Assembly (NCBI GenBank): GCA_037013495.1
Contig: CM072810.1
Coordinates: 36,981,843 to 37,045,842 of the forward strand
Source: Hippophae tibetana
Taxonomy: Eukaryota; Streptophyta; Magnoliopsida; Rosales; Elaeagnaceae
Length of the DNA stretch: 64,000 bases
Direction: 5' to 3'
In this document: positions 12,589 through 26,123 of the stretch, one piece after another
How the letters are laid out: each line of letters begins with the position of its first letter
Position numbering within the stretch: position 1 is the first letter of the stretch
Translations under genes and position numbers: made by a program
The notes under the pieces: generated by a model
What the model was told of the DNA's origin: nothing
Seen by the model: the letters and a program-made list of their open reading frames with translations, nothing else
Database searches by the model: none

Positions 12589-14945
12589 ATGATAGCAATC
12601 GACTTTCGCGGATGGAAAGAGCTTGACATTATAGACATCAAGTATAGTGGTACGAGCGAATTAAATTTTGACACAATTATTAGAAATGATGAATCTAATA
12701 CCAATGAAGAGAAAATATCTATACTTTCCCATAGATTTACTAAATTTCTTAGAAAGAATAAACCCGTTTTTAGGGATTTAAGAAAAAGGTAATCCGAGCT
12801 CTAAAATGATTATTTCAATGAATTTATAGTTGTATTTCTTCCAAGCAACTTTACACATTTTGGAGACCACTCATATAGGCATTTGAGAAAAAAACTAAAT
12901 CTAGAACTATGCAGCTGAACATAAATTTTGAACTCTATATCGTGCAAGAGGATGAAACTTTGAACAAATTCTATGCAGGTTTTTGAATCATTATCAACTA
13001 CCCATACAATTTGGATGGACCTATTTGGGAAAAAAAGTAGATTGAGAAAATTGTTGTTAGCCTACATTATCATTTTCAAGAAAACGATACCTTGCTTAAA
13101 TCCATATAGAAGGCCTGTGAACTTACTGTTAAATGAATCAGTTGCAAAATTATTCGAACTGCATTATTTGTTGCCAAGATGATAGCAATCCACTTTCGTG
13201 GACAGAAAGAGCTTGACTTTATATACATCAAGTATAGTGGTACGAGCGAAGCTATTTTGACAAAATTGTTAGAAATGATGAATCTAATACCAATAAAGAG
13301 AAAATATCTATACTTTCCCATAGATTTACTAAATTTCTTAGAAAGAATAACCCCGTTTTTAGGGATTTAAAAAAAAGGTAATCCGATCTCCAAAATGATT
13401 ATTTCAATGAATTTATAGTTGTACTTCTTCCAAGCAGCTTCAAACATTGTGGAGACCACCCATATAGGTATTTGGCCAAAAAATAAATCTAGAACTATGC
13501 AGCTGAACAAAAAATTTGAACTCTATATCATGCAAGAGGATGAAACTTTGAACAAATTCTACGCAAGTTTTTCAATCATTATCAACTACCCGTACAATTT
13601 GGATGGCCCTATTTGGAAAAAAAAGTAGATTGAGAAAATTGTTGTTAGCCTACATTATCATTTCCAAGAAAAAGATACCTTGCTTAAATCCATATAGAAG
13701 GCCTGTGAACTTACTGTTAAATGAATCAGTTGGGAAATTATTCGAACTGCATTATTTGTTGCCAAGATGATAGCAATCCACTTTCGTGGACGGAAAGAGC
13801 TTGACTTTATAGACATCAAGTATAGTGGTACGAGAGAAGCTATTTTGACACAATTGTTAGAAATGATGAATCTAATACCAATGAAGAGAAAATATCTATA
13901 CTTTCCCATAGATTTACTAAATTTCTTAGAAAGAATAAACCCGTTTTTAGGGATTTAAGAAAAAGGTAATCCAAGCTCTAAAATGATTATTGCAATGAAT
14001 TTATAGTGGTATTTCTTCCAAGAAACTTCAAACCTTTTGGAGACCACTCATATATGCATTTGAAAAAAAAAACTAAATCTAGAACTATGCAGCTGAACAT
14101 AAATTTTGAACTCTATATCGTGCAAGAGGATAAAACTTTGAACAAATTCTATGCAGGTTTTTGAATCATTATCAACTACCCGTACAATTTGGATGGACCT
14201 ATTTGGGAAAAAAAGTAGATTGAGAAAATTGTTGTTAGCCTACATTATCATTTTCAAGAAAACGATACCTTGCTTAAATCCATATAGAAGGCCTGTGAAC
14301 TTACTGTTAAATGAATCAGTTACGAAATTATTCGAACTGCATTATTTGTTGCCAAGATGATAGCAATCCACTTTCGTGGACAGAAAGAGCTTGACTTTAT
14401 ATACATCAATTATAGTGGTACGAGCAAAGCTATTTTGACACAATTGTTAGAAATGATGAATCTAATACCAATGAAGAGAAAATATCTATACTTTGTCATA
14501 GATTTACTAAATTTCTTAGAAAGAATAAACCCGTTTTTAGGGATTTAAAAAAAAGGTAATCCGAGCTCTAAAATGATTATTTCAATGAATTTATAGTTGT
14601 ATTTCTTCCAAGCGACTTCAAACATTTTGGAGACCACTCATATAGGCATTTGAGCAAAAAACTAAATCTAGAACTATGCAGTCGAACATAAATTTTGAAC
14701 TCTATATCATGCAAGAGGATGAAACTTTGAACAAATTCTACGCAGGTTTTTCAAACATTATCAACTACTCGTACAATTTGGATGGACCTATTTGGAAAAA
14801 AAAGTAGATTGACAAAATTGTTGTTAGCCTACATTATCATTTCCAAGAAAAAGATACCTTGCTTAAATCCATATAGAAGGCCTGTGAACTTACTGTTAAA
14901 TGAATCAGTTGGGAAATTATTCGAACTGCATTATTTGTTGCCAAG
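12589..14945 (+). repeat. HOR-A unit 2 (2357 bp)
   Basis: Anchors 12589, 13179, 13767 and 14357, same C, Q, R, Q order as unit 1. Distinctive changes include TTGTACTTC at about 13420 and GCAAGTTTT at about 13565, both of which recur in units 4 and 5. TTTGTCATAG at about 14494 is private. Confidence 0.85.
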
Positions 14946-16714
14946 ATGATAGCAATCGACTTTCGTGGATGGAAAGAGCTTGATATTATAGACATCAAGT
15001 ATAGTGGTACGAGCGAATTAAATTTTGACACAATTATTAGAAATGATGAATCTAATACCAATGAAGAGAAAATATCTATACTTTCCCATAGATTTACTAA
15101 ATTTCTTAGAAAGAATAAACCCGTTTTTAGGGATTTAAGAAAAAGGTAATCCGAGCTCTAAAATGATTATTTCAATGAATTTATAGTTGTATTTCTTCCA
15201 AGCAACTTTAAACATTTTGGAGACCACTCATATAGGCATTTGAGAAAAAAACTAAATCTAGAACTATGCAGTCGAACATAAATTTTGAACTCTATATCAT
15301 GCAAGAGGATGAAACTTTGAACAAATTCTACGCAGGTTTTTCAAACATTATCAACTACTCGTACAATTTGGATGGACCTATTTGGAAAAAAAAGTAGATT
15401 GACAAAATTGTTGTTAGCCTACATTATCATTTCCAAGAAAAAGATACCTTGCTTAAATCCATATAGAAGGCCTGTGAACTTACTGTTAAATGAATCAGTT
15501 GGGAAATTATTCGAACTGCATTATTTGTTGCCAAGATGATAGCAATCCACTTTCGTGGACGGAAAGAGCTTGACTTTATAGACATCAAGTATAGTGGTAC
15601 GAGAGAAGCTATTTTGACACAATTGTTAGAAATGATGAATCTAATACCAATGAAGAGAAAATATCTATACTTTCCCATAGATTTACTAAATTTCTTAGAA
15701 AGAATAAAGCCGTTTTTAGGGATTTAAGAAAAAGGTAATCCAAGCTCTAAAATGATTATTGCAATGAATTTATAGTGGTATTTCTTCCAAGAAACTTCAA
15801 ACCTTTTGGAGACCACTCATATATGCATTTGAAAAAAAAAACTAAATCTAGAACTATGCAGCTGAACATAAATTTTGAACTCTATATCGTGCAAGAGGAT
15901 AAAACTTTGAAAAAATTCTATGCAGGTTTTTGAATCATTATCAACTACCCGTACAATTTGGATGGACCTATTTGGGAAAAAAAGTAGATTGAGAAAATTG
16001 TTGTTAGCCTACATTATCATTTTCAAGAAAACGATACCTTGCTTAAATCCATATAGAAGGCCTGTGACCTTACTGTTAAATGAATCAGTTACGAAATTAT
16101 TCGAACTGCATTATTTGTTGCCAAGATGATAGCAATCCACTTTCGTGGACAGAAACAGCTTGACTTTATATACATCAATTATAGTGGTACGAGCGAAGCT
16201 ATTTTGACACAATTGTTAGAAATGATGAATCTAATACCAATGAAGAGAAAATATCTATACTTTCCCATAGATTTACTAAATTTCTTAGAAAGAATAAACC
16301 CGTTTTTAGGGATTTAAAAAAAAGGTAATCCGAGCTCTAAAATGATTATTTCAATGAATTTATAGTTGTATTTCTTCCAAGCGACTTCAAACATTTTGGA
16401 GACCACTCATATAGGCATTTGAGCAAAAAACTAAATCTAGAACTATGCAGTCGAACATAAATTTTGAACTCTATATCATGCAAGAGGATGAAACTTTGAA
16501 CAAATTCTACGCAGGTTTTTCAAACATTATCAACTACTCGTACAATTTGGATGGACCTATTTGGAAAAAAAAGTAGATTGACAAAATTGTTGTTAGCCTA
16601 CATTATCATTTCCAAGAAAAAGATACCTTGCTTAAATCCATATAGAAGGCCTGTGAACTTACTGTTAAATGAATCAGTTGGGAAATTATTCGAACTGCAT
16701 TATTTGTTGCCAAG
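14946..16714 (+). repeat. HOR-A unit 3, contracted to three monomers (1769 bp)
   Basis: Anchors 14946 (C), 15536 (R) and 16126 (Q). The AATAACCCCG Q monomer and its N-preserving gag frame are missing. The C monomer runs into a tail with AGTCGAACATAAA and TTTCAAACATTATC, normally found after the second Q monomer, so the join is a hybrid formed around 15240-15280. This fits loss of one monomer by in-register unequal exchange. Confidence 0.8.
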
Positions 16715-19070
16715 ATGATAGCAATCGACTTTCGCGGATGGAAAGAGCTTGACATTATAGACATCAAGTATAGTGGTACGAGCGAATTAAATTTTGACAC
16801 AATTATTAGAAATGATGAATCTAATACCAATGAAGAGAAAATATCTATACTTTCCCATAGATTTACTAAATTTCTTAGAAAGAATAAACCCGTTTTTAGG
16901 GATTTAAGAAAAAGGTAATCCGAGCTCTAAAATGATTATTTCAATGAATTTATAGTTGTATTTCTTCCAAGCAACTTTAAACATTTTGGAGACCACTCAT
17001 ATAGGCATTTGAGAAAAAAACTAAATCTAGAACTATGCAGCTGAACATAAATTTTGAACTCTATATCGTGCAAGAGGATGAAACTTTGAACAAATTCTAT
17101 GCAGGTTTTTGAATCATTATCAACTACCCGTACAATTTGGATGGACCTATTTGGGAAAAAAAGTAGATTGAGAAAATTGTTGTTAGCCTACATTATCATT
17201 TTCAAGAAAACGATACCTTGCTTAAATCCATATAGAAGGCCTGTGAACTTACTGTTAAATGAATCAGTTGCAAAATTATTCGAACTGCATTATTTGTTGC
17301 CAAGATGATAGCAATCCACTTTCGTGGACAGAAAGAGCTTGACTTTATATACATCAAGTATAGTGGTACGAGCGAAGCTATTTTGACACAATTGTTAGAA
17401 ATGATGAATCTAATACCAATAAAGAGAAAATATCTATACTTTCCCATAGATTTACTAAATTTCTTAGAAAGAATAACCCCGTTTTTAGGGATTTAAAAAA
17501 AAGGTAATCCGATCTCCAAAATGATTATTTCAATGAATTTACAGTTGTACTTCTTCCAAGCAGCTTTAAACATTGTGGAGACCACCCATATAGGTATTTG
17601 GCCAAAAAATAAATCTAGAACTATGCAGCTGAACAAAAAATTTGAACTCTATATCATGCAAGAGGATGAAACTTTGAACAAATTCTACGCAAGTTTTTCA
17701 ATCATTATCAACTACCCGTACAATTTGGATGGCCCTATTTGGAAAAAAAAGTAGATTGAGAAAATTGTTGTTAGCCTACATTATCATTTCCAAGAAAAAG
17801 ATACCTTGCTTAAATCCATATAGAAGGCCTGTGAACTTACTGTTAAATGAATCAGTTGGGAAATTATTCGAACTGCATTATTTGTTGCCAAGATGTAGCA
17901 ATCCACTTTCGTGGACGGAAAGAGCTTGACTTTATAGACATCAAGTATAGTGGTACGAGAGAAGCTATTTTGACACAATTGTTAGAAATGATGAATCTAA
18001 TACCAATGAAGAGAAAATATCTATACTTTCCCATAGATTTACTAAATTTCTTAGAAAGAATAAAGCCGTTTTTAGGGATTTAAGAAAAAGGTAATCCAAG
18101 CTCTAAAATGATTATTGCAATGAATTTATAGTGGTATTTCTTCCAAGAAACTTCAAACCTTTTGGAGACCACTCATATATGCATTTGAAAAAAAAAACTA
18201 AATCTAGAACTATGCAGCTGAACATAAATTTTGAACTCTATATCGTGCAAGAGGATAAAACTTTGAAAAAATTCTATGCAGGTTTTTGAATCATTATCAA
18301 CTACCCGTACAATTTGGATGGACCTATTTGGGAAAAAAAGTAGATTGAGAAAATTGTTGTTAGCCTACATTATCATTTTCAAGAAAACGATACCTTGCTT
18401 AAATCCATATAGAAGGCCTGTGACCTTACTGTTAAATGAATCAGTTACGAAATTATTCGAACTGCATTATTTGTTGCCAAGATGATAGCAATCCACTTTC
18501 GTGGACAGAAACAGCTTGACTTTATATACATCAATTATAGTGGTACGAGCGAAGCTATTTTGACACAATTGTTAGAAATGATGAATCTAATACCAATGAA
18601 GAGAAAATATCTATACTTTCCCATAGATTTACTAAATTTCTTAGAAAGAATAAAACCGTTTTTAGGGATTTAAAAAAAAGGTAATCCGAGCTCTAAAATG
18701 ATTATTTCAATGAATTTATAGTTGTATTTCTTCCAAGCGACTTCAAACATTTTGGAGACCACTCATATAGGCATTTGAGCAAAAAACTAAATCTAGAACT
18801 ATGCAGTCGAACATAAATTTTGAACTCTATATCATGCAAGAGGATGAAACTTTGAACAAATTCTACGCAGGTTTTTCAAACATTATCAACTACTCGTACA
18901 ATTTGGATGGACCTATTTGGAAAAAAAAGTAGATTGACAAAATTGTTGTTAGCCTACATTATCATTTCCAAGAAAAAGATACCTTGCTTAAATCCATATA
19001 GAAGGCCTGTGAACTTACTGTTAAATGAATCAGTTGGGAAATTATTCGAACTGCATTATTTGTTGCCAAG
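16715..19070 (+). repeat. HOR-A unit 4 (2356 bp)
   Basis: Anchors 16715, 17305, 17893 and 18482. One base shorter than units 1 and 2 because ATGATAGC is ATGTAGC at 17893, a private one-base deletion. Carries TGTGACCTTAC and CAGAAACAGC variants in the last monomer, shared with unit 3 (16069 and 16149). Confidence 0.85.
17521..17754 (+). pseudogene. gag remnant, N-half, extended by loss of an upstream stop
   Basis: Same N-terminal gag-like frame as at 3408, but the usual TATAG before TTGTATTTC is TACAG here, so the frame opens upstream to an ATG at 17521 and reaches 77 codons. It also has GCAAGTTTT for GCAGGTTTT (Ser for Gly in FYASF), shared with the copies at 13419 and 19901. The upstream extension reads across the presumed monomer junction and has no gag-like content, so the extra length is chance loss of a stop. 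Confidence 0.5.
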
Positions 19071-19286
19071 ATGATAGCAATCGACTTTCGCGGATGGAAA
19101 GAGCTTGACATTATAGACATCAAGTATAGTGGTACGAGCGAATTAAATTTTGACACAATTATTAGAAATGATGAATCTAATACCAATGAAGAGAAAATAT
19201 CTATACTTTCCCATAGATTTACTAAATTTCTTAGAAAGAATAAACCCGTTTTTAGGGATTTAAGAAAAAGGTCATCCGAGCTCTAA
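19071..19286 (+). pseudogene. C-type gag remnant with lost terminal stop
   Basis: Same C-terminal gag-like frame, but the normal TAA after the RKR codons is TCA here (AGGTCATCC), so the frame runs four codons further to the next TAA. The change is private to this copy and not shared by its neighbours one HOR unit away (16715 and 21427). Confidence 0.5.
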
Positions 19287-21426
19287 AATGATTATTTCAA
19301 TGAATTTATAGTTGTATTTCTTCCAAGCAACTTTAAACATTTTGGAGACCACTCATATAGGCATTTGAGAAAAAAACTAAATCTAGAACTATGCAGCTGA
19401 ACATAAATTTTGAACTCTATATCGTGCAAGAGGATGAAACTTTGAACAAATTCTATGCAGGTTTTTGAATCATTATCAACTACCCGTACAATTTGGATGG
19501 ACCTATTTGGGAAAAAAAGTAGATTGAGAAAATTGTTGTTAGCCTACATTATCATTTTCAAGAAAACGATACCTTGCTTAAATCCATATAGAAGGCCTGT
19601 GAACTTACTGTTAAATGAATCAGTTGCAAAATTATTCGAACTGCATTATTTGTTGCCAAGATGATAGCAATCCACTTTCGTGGACAGAAAGAGCTTGACT
19701 TTATATACATCAAGTATAGTGGTACGAGCGAAGCTATTTTGACACAATTGTTAGAAATGATGAATCTAATACCAATAAAGAGAAAATATCTATACTTTCC
19801 CATAGATTTACTAAATTTCTTAGAAAGAATAACCCCGTTTTTAGGGATTTAAAAAAAAGGTAATCCGATCTCCAAAATGATTATTTCAATGAATTTATAG
19901 TTGTACTTCTTCCAAGCAGCTTTAAACATTGTGGAGACCACCCATATAGGTATTTGGCCAAAAAATAAATCTAGAACTATGCAGCTGAACAAAAAATTTG
20001 AACTCTATATCATGCAAGAGGATGAAACTTTGAACAAATTCTACGCAAGTTTTTCAATCATTATCAACTACCCGTACAATTTGGATGGCCCTATTTGGAA
20101 AAAAAAGTAGATTGAGAAAATTGTTGTTAGCCTACATTATCATTTCCAAGAAAAAGATACCTTGCTTAAATCCATATAGAAGGCCTGTGAACTTACTGTT
20201 AAATGAATCAGTTGGGAAATTATTCGAACTGCATTATTTGTTGCCAAGATGATAGCAATCCACTTTCGTGGACGGAAAGAGCTTGACTTTATAGACATCA
20301 AGTATAGTGGTACGAGAGAAGCTATTTTGACACAATTGTTAGAAATGATGAATCTAATACCAATGAAGAGAAAATATCTATACTTTCCCATAGATTTACT
20401 AAATTTCTTAGAAAGAATAAACCCGTTTTTAGGGATTTAAGAAAAAGGTAATCCAAGCTCTAAAATGATTATTGCAATGAATTTATAGTGGTATTTCTTC
20501 CAAGAAACTTCAAACATTTTGGAGACCACTCATATATGCATTTGAAAAAAAAAACTAAATCTAGAACTATGCAGCTGAACATAAATTTTGAACTCTATAT
20601 CGTGCAAGAGGATGAAACTTTGAAAACATTCTATGCAGGTTTTTGAATCATTATCAACTACCCGTACAATTTGGATGGACCTATTTGGGAAAACAAGTAG
20701 ATTGAGAAAATTGTTGTTAGCCTACATCATCATTTTCAAGAAAACGATACCTTGCTTAAATCCATATAGAAGGCCTGTGAACTTACTGTTAAATGAATCA
20801 GTTACGAAATTATTCGAACTGCATTATTTGTTGCCAAGATGATAGCAATCCACTTTCGTGGACAGAAAGAGCTTGACTTTATATACATCAAGTATAGTGG
20901 TACGAGCGAAGCTATTTTGACACAATTGTTAGAAATGATGAATCTAATACCAATGAAGAGAAAATATCTATACTTTCCCATAGATTTACTAAATTTCTTA
21001 GAAAGAATAAACCCGTTTTTAGGGATTTAGAAAAAGGTAATCCGAGCTCTAAAATGATTATTTCAATGAATTTATAGTATTATTTCTTCCAAGCGACTTC
21101 AAACATTTTGGAGATCACTCATATAGGCATTTGAGCAAAAAACTAAATCTAGAACTATGCAGTCGAACATAAATTTTGAACTCTATATCATGCAAGAGGA
21201 TGAAACTTTGAACAAATTCTACGCAGGTTTTTCAAACATTATCAACTACTCGTACAATTTGGATGGACGTATTTGGAAAAAAAAGTAGATTGACAAAATT
21301 GTTGTTAGCCTACATTATCATTTCCAAGAAAAAGATACCTTGCTTAAATCCATATAGAAGGCCTGTGAACTTACTGTTAAATGAATCAGTTGGGAAATTA
21401 TTCGAACTGCATTATTTGTTGCCAAG
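19071..21426 (+). repeat. HOR-A unit 5 (2356 bp)
   Basis: Anchors 19071, 19661, 20249 and 20839. The first three monomers follow unit 4. The last switches to a Q variant with CATCAAGTATAG and ends GGGATTTAGAAAAAGG, one A fewer than usual. That final monomer and what follows match 27302 onward at a shift of 6463 bp. Confidence 0.82.
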
Positions 21427-21630
21427 ATGATAGCAATCATCTTTCACGGATGGAAAGAGCTTGACATTATAGACATCAAGTATACTGGTACGAGCGAATT
21501 AAATTTTGACACAATTATTAGAAATGATGAATCTAATACCAATGAAGAGAAAATATCTATACTTTCCCATAGATTTACTAAATTTCTTAGAAAGAATAAA
21601 CCCGTTTTTAGGGATTTAAGAAAAAGGTAA
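21427..21630 (+). pseudogene. C-type gag remnant, IIFHGW variant
   Basis: C-type frame with ATCATCTTTCACGGATGG in place of ATCGACTTTCGCGGATGG, giving IIFHGW, and TATACTGG for TATAGTGG. The same set of variants returns at 27890-28093, exactly 6463 bp downstream, which marks a long-range duplication. Confidence 0.5.
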
Positions 21631-22408
21631 TCCGAGCTCTAAAATGATTATTTCAATGAATTTATAGTTGTATTTCTTCCAAGCAACTTCAAACATTTTG
21701 GAGACCACTTATATAGGCATTTGAACAAAAAACAAAATCTAGAACTATGCAGCTGAACATAAATTTTGAACTCTATATCTTGCAAGAGGATGAAACTTTG
21801 AACAAATTCTAAGCAGGTTTTTGAATCATTATCAACTACCCGTACAATTTGGATGGACCTATTTGGGAAAAAAAGTAGATTGAGAAAATTGTTGTTAGCC
21901 TACATTATCATTTTCAAGAAAAAGATACCTTGCTTAAATCCATATAGAAGGCCTGTGAACTTACTGTTAAATGAATCAGTTGCGAAATTATTCGAACTGC
22001 ATTATTTGTTGCCAAGATGATAGCAATCCACTTTCGCGGATGGAAAGAGCTTGACTTTATAGACATCAAGTATAGTTGTACGAGCGAAGCTATTTTGACA
22101 CAATTGTTATAATTGATGCATCTAATACCAATAAAGAGAAAATATCTATACTTTCCCATAGATTTACTAAATTTCTTAGAAAGAATAAACCCGTTTTTAG
22201 GGATTTAAGAAAAAGTAATCCGAGCTCTAAAATAATTATTGCAATGAATTTATAGTGGTATTTCTTCCAAGAAACTTCAAACATTTTGGAGACCACTCAT
22301 ATATGCACTTGAACAAAAAACTAAATCTGGAACTATGCAGCTGAACATAAATTTTGAACTCTATATCGTGCAAGAGGATGAAACTTTGAACAAATTCTAT
22401 GCAGGTTT

Positions 22409-22594
22409 TTGAATCATTATCAACTACCCGTACAATTTGGGAAAAAAAGTAGATTGAGAAAATTGTTGTTAGCCTACATTATCATTTTCAAGAAAAAGAT
22501 ACCTTGCTTAAATAGATATAGAAGGCCTGTGAACTTACTGTTAAATGAATCAGTTGCGAAATTATTCGAACTGCATTATTTGTTGCCAAGATGA
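22409..22594 (+). repeat. 14-bp deletion monomer (founder-side copy); 16 such copies
   Basis: Fourteen bases, ATGGACCTATTTGG, are missing between two ATTTGG words, leaving ACAATTTGGGAAAA; the junction lies at 22440/22441. The same junction occurs after 28903, 32423, 35354, 38285, 40625, 42965, 46481, 49409, 51163, 52917, 55260, 57603, 59356, 61696 and 63447. The flanking 6-bp direct repeat indicates slippage or a short-homology deletion that happened once. The deletion travels with a preceding tail carrying AAGAAAAAGTAATCC, AAATAATTATTGC and TATGCACTTGAAC. Confidence 0.9.
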
Positions 22595-23767
22595 TAGCAA
22601 TCCACTTTCGCGGATGGAAAGAGCTTGAATTTATAGACATCAAGTATAGTTGTACGAGCGAAGCTATTTTGACACAATTGTTAGAAATGATGAATCTAAT
22701 ACCAATGAAGAGAAAATATCTATACTTTCCCATAGATTTACTAAATTTCTTAGAAAGAATAAACCCGTTTTTAGGGATTTAAGAAAAAGGTAATCCGAGC
22801 TCTAAAATGGTTATTGCAATGAATTTATAGTGGTATTTCTTCCAAGAAACTTCAAACATTTTGGAGACCACTCATATATGCATTTGAACAAAAAAGTAAA
22901 TCTAGAACTATGCAGCTGAACATAAATTTTGAACTCTATATCTTGCAAGAGGATGAAACTTTGAACAAATTCTATGCAGGTTTTTGAATCATTATCAACT
23001 ACCCGTACAATTTCTATGGACCTATTTGGGAAAAAAAGTAGATTGAGAAAATTGTTGTTAGCCTACATTATCATTTTCAAGAAAACGATACCTTGCTTAA
23101 ATCCATATAGAAGGCCTGTGAACTTACTGTTAAATGAATCAGTTACGAAATTATTCGAACTGCATTATTTGTTGCCAAGATGATAGCAATCCACTTTCGT
23201 GGACAGAAAGAGCTTGACTTTATATACATCAAGTATAGTGGTACGAGCGAAGCTATTTGGACACAATTGTTAGAAATGATGAATCTAATACCAATGAAGA
23301 GAAAATATCTATACTTTCTCATAGATTTACTAAATTTCTTAGAAAGAATAAACCCGTTTTTAGGGATTTAGAAAAAGGTAATCCGAGCTCTAAAATGATT
23401 ATTTCAATGAATTTATAGTATTATTTCTTCCAAGCGACTTCAAACATTTTGGAGACCACTCATATAGGCATTTGAGCAAAAAACTAAATATAGAACTATG
23501 CAGTCGAACATAAATTTTGAACTCTATATCATGCAAGAGGATGAAACTTTGAACAAATTCTACGCAGGTTTTTCAAACATTATCAACTACTCGTACAATT
23601 TGGATGGACCTATTTGGAAAAAAAAGTAGATTGACAAAATTGTTGTTAGCCTACATTATCATTTCCAAGAAAAAGATACCTTGCTTAAATCCATATAGAA
23701 GCCCTATGAACTTACTGTTAAATGAATCAGTTGGGAAATTATTCGAACTGCATTATTTGTTGCCAAG

Positions 23768-23971
23768 ATGATAGCAATCGACTTTCGCGGATGGAAAGAG
23801 CTTGACATTATAGACATCAAGTATAGTGGTACGAGCGAAATAAATTTTGACACAATTATTAGAAATGATGAATCTAATACCAATGAAGAGAAAATATCTA
23901 TACTTTCCCATAGATTTACTAAATTTCTTAGAAAGAATAAACCCGTTTTTAGGGATTTAAGAAAAAGGTAA
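23768..23971 (+). pseudogene. C-type gag remnant, SEINFDT variant
   Basis: C-type frame with GCGAAATAAATTTT (Ile) for GCGAATTAAATTTT (Leu). Shared only with the copies at 29643-29846 and 31410-31613, so these three form a sublineage within 7.9 kb. All three also have AAGCCCTATGAAC in place of AAGGCCTGTGAAC upstream. Confidence 0.5.
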
Positions 23972-26123
23972 TCCGAGCTCTAAAATGATTATTTCAATGA
24001 ATTTATAGTTGTATTTCTTCCAAGAAACTTCAAACATTTTGGAGACCACTTATATAGGCATTTGAACAAAAAACTAAATCTAGAACTATGCAGCTGAACA
24101 TAAATTTTGAACTCTATATCGTGCAAGAGGATGAAACTTTGAACAAATTCTATGCAGGTTTTTGAATCATTATCAACTACCCGTACAATTTGGATGGACC
24201 TATTTGGGAAAAAAAGTAGATTGAGAAAATTGTTGTTAGCCTACATTATCATTTTCAAGAAAACGATACCTTGCTTAAATCCATATAGAAGGCCTGTGAA
24301 CTTACTGTTAAATGAATCAGTTGCAAAATTATTCGAACTGCATTATTTGTTGCCAAGATGATAGCAATCCACTTTCGTGGACAGAAAGAGCTTGACTTTA
24401 TATACATCAAGTATAGTGGTACAAGCGAACCTATTTTGACACAATTGTTAGAAATGATGAATCTAATACCAATAAAGAGAAAATATCTATACTTTCCCAT
24501 AGATTTACTAAATTTCTTAGAAAGAATAACCCCGTTTTTAGGGATTTAAAAAAAAGGTAATCCGATCTCCAAAATGATTATTTCAATGAATTTATAGTTG
24601 TACTTTTTCCAAGCAGCTTCAAACATTGTGGAGACCACCCATATAGGTATTTGGCCAAAAAATAAATCTAGAACTATGCAGCTGAACAAAAAATTTGAAC
24701 TCTATATCATGCAAGAGGATGAAACTTTGAACAAATTCTACGCAGGTTTTTCAATCATTATCAACTACCCGTACAATTTGGATGGCCCTATTTGGAAAAA
24801 AAAGTAGATTGAGAAAATTGTTGTTAGCCTACATTATCATTTCCAAGAAAAAGATACCTTGCTTAAATCCATATAGAAGGCCTGTGAACTTACTGTTAAA
24901 TGAATCAGTTGGGAAATTATTCGAACTGCATTATTTGTTGCCAAGATGATAGCAATCCACTTTCGTGGACGGAAAGAGCTTGACTTTATAGACATCAAGT
25001 ATAGTGGTACGAGAGAAGCTATTTTGACACAATTGTTAGAAATGATGAATCTAATACCAATGAAGAGAAAATATCTATACTTTCCCATAGATTTACTAAA
25101 TTTCTTAGAAAGAATAAAGCCGTTTTTAGGGATTTAAGAAAAAGGTAATCCAAGCTCTAAAATGATTATTGCAATGAATTTATAGTGGTATTTCTTCCAA
25201 GAAACTTCAAACCTTTTGGAGACCACTCATATATGCATTTGAAAAAAAAAACTAAATCTAGAACTATGCAGCTGAACATAAATTTTGAACTCTATATCGT
25301 GCAAGAGGATAAAACTTTGAACAAATTCTATGCAGGTTTTTGAATCATTATCAACTACCCGTACAATTTGGATGGACCTATTTGGGAAAAAAAGTAGATT
25401 GAGAAAATTGTTGTTAGCCTACATTATCATTTTCAAGAAAACGATACCTTGCTTAAATCCATATAGAAGGCCTGTGACCTTACTGTTAAATGAATCAGTT
25501 ACGAAATTATTCGAACTGCATTATTTGTTGCCAAGATGATAGCAATCCACTTTCGTGGACAGAAAGAGCTTGACTTTATATACATCAATTATAGTGGTAC
25601 GAGCGAAGCTATTTTGACACAATTGTTAGAAATGATGAATCTAATACCAATGAAGAGAAAATATCTATACTTTCCCATAGATTTACTAAATTTCTTAGAA
25701 AGAATAAACCCGTTTTAGGGATTTAAAAAAAAGGTAATCCGAGCTCTAAAATGATTATTTCAATGAATTTATAGTTGTATTTCTTCCAAGCGACTTCAAA
25801 CATTTTGGAGACCACTCATATAGGCATTTGAGCAAAAAACTAAATCTAGAACTATGCAGTCGAACATAAATTTTGAACTCTATATCATGCAAGAGGATGA
25901 AACTTTGAACAAATTCTACGCAGGTTTTTCAAACATTATCAACTACTCGTACAATTTGGATGGACCTATTTGGAAAAAAAAGTAGATTGACAAAATTGTT
26001 GTTAGCCTACATTATCATTTCCAAGAAAAAGATACCTTGCTTAAATCCATATAGAAGGCCTGTGAACTTACTGTTAAATGAATCAGTTGGGAAATTATTC
26101 GAACTGCATTATTTGTTGCCAAG
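23768..26123 (+). repeat. HOR-A-like unit (C, Q, R, Q; 2356 bp)
   Basis: Anchors 23768 (C, SEINF variant), 24358 (Q, AATAACCCCG), 24946 (R, GAGAGAAGC) and 25536 (Q, CATCAATTATAG). Same order as the units at 10-21 kb, separated from them by the M37-M40 block, with the N-preserving gag frame at 24598-24807. The last monomer has CCCGTTTTAGGG, one T fewer, at about 25710. Confidence 0.82.

Larger units (their letters stand above)
21427..23767 (+). repeat. Monomers M37-M40, including the first deletion-type copy
   Basis: Anchors 21427 (C), 22017 (like M1 at the left edge), 22591 (14-bp deletion, preceded by an AAGAAAAAGTAATCC tail) and 23180 (Q with GCTATTTGGACAC and TTTCTATGG). From here on the deletion lineage is present in every few monomers; it is absent from the first 22.4 kb. 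Confidence 0.8.
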
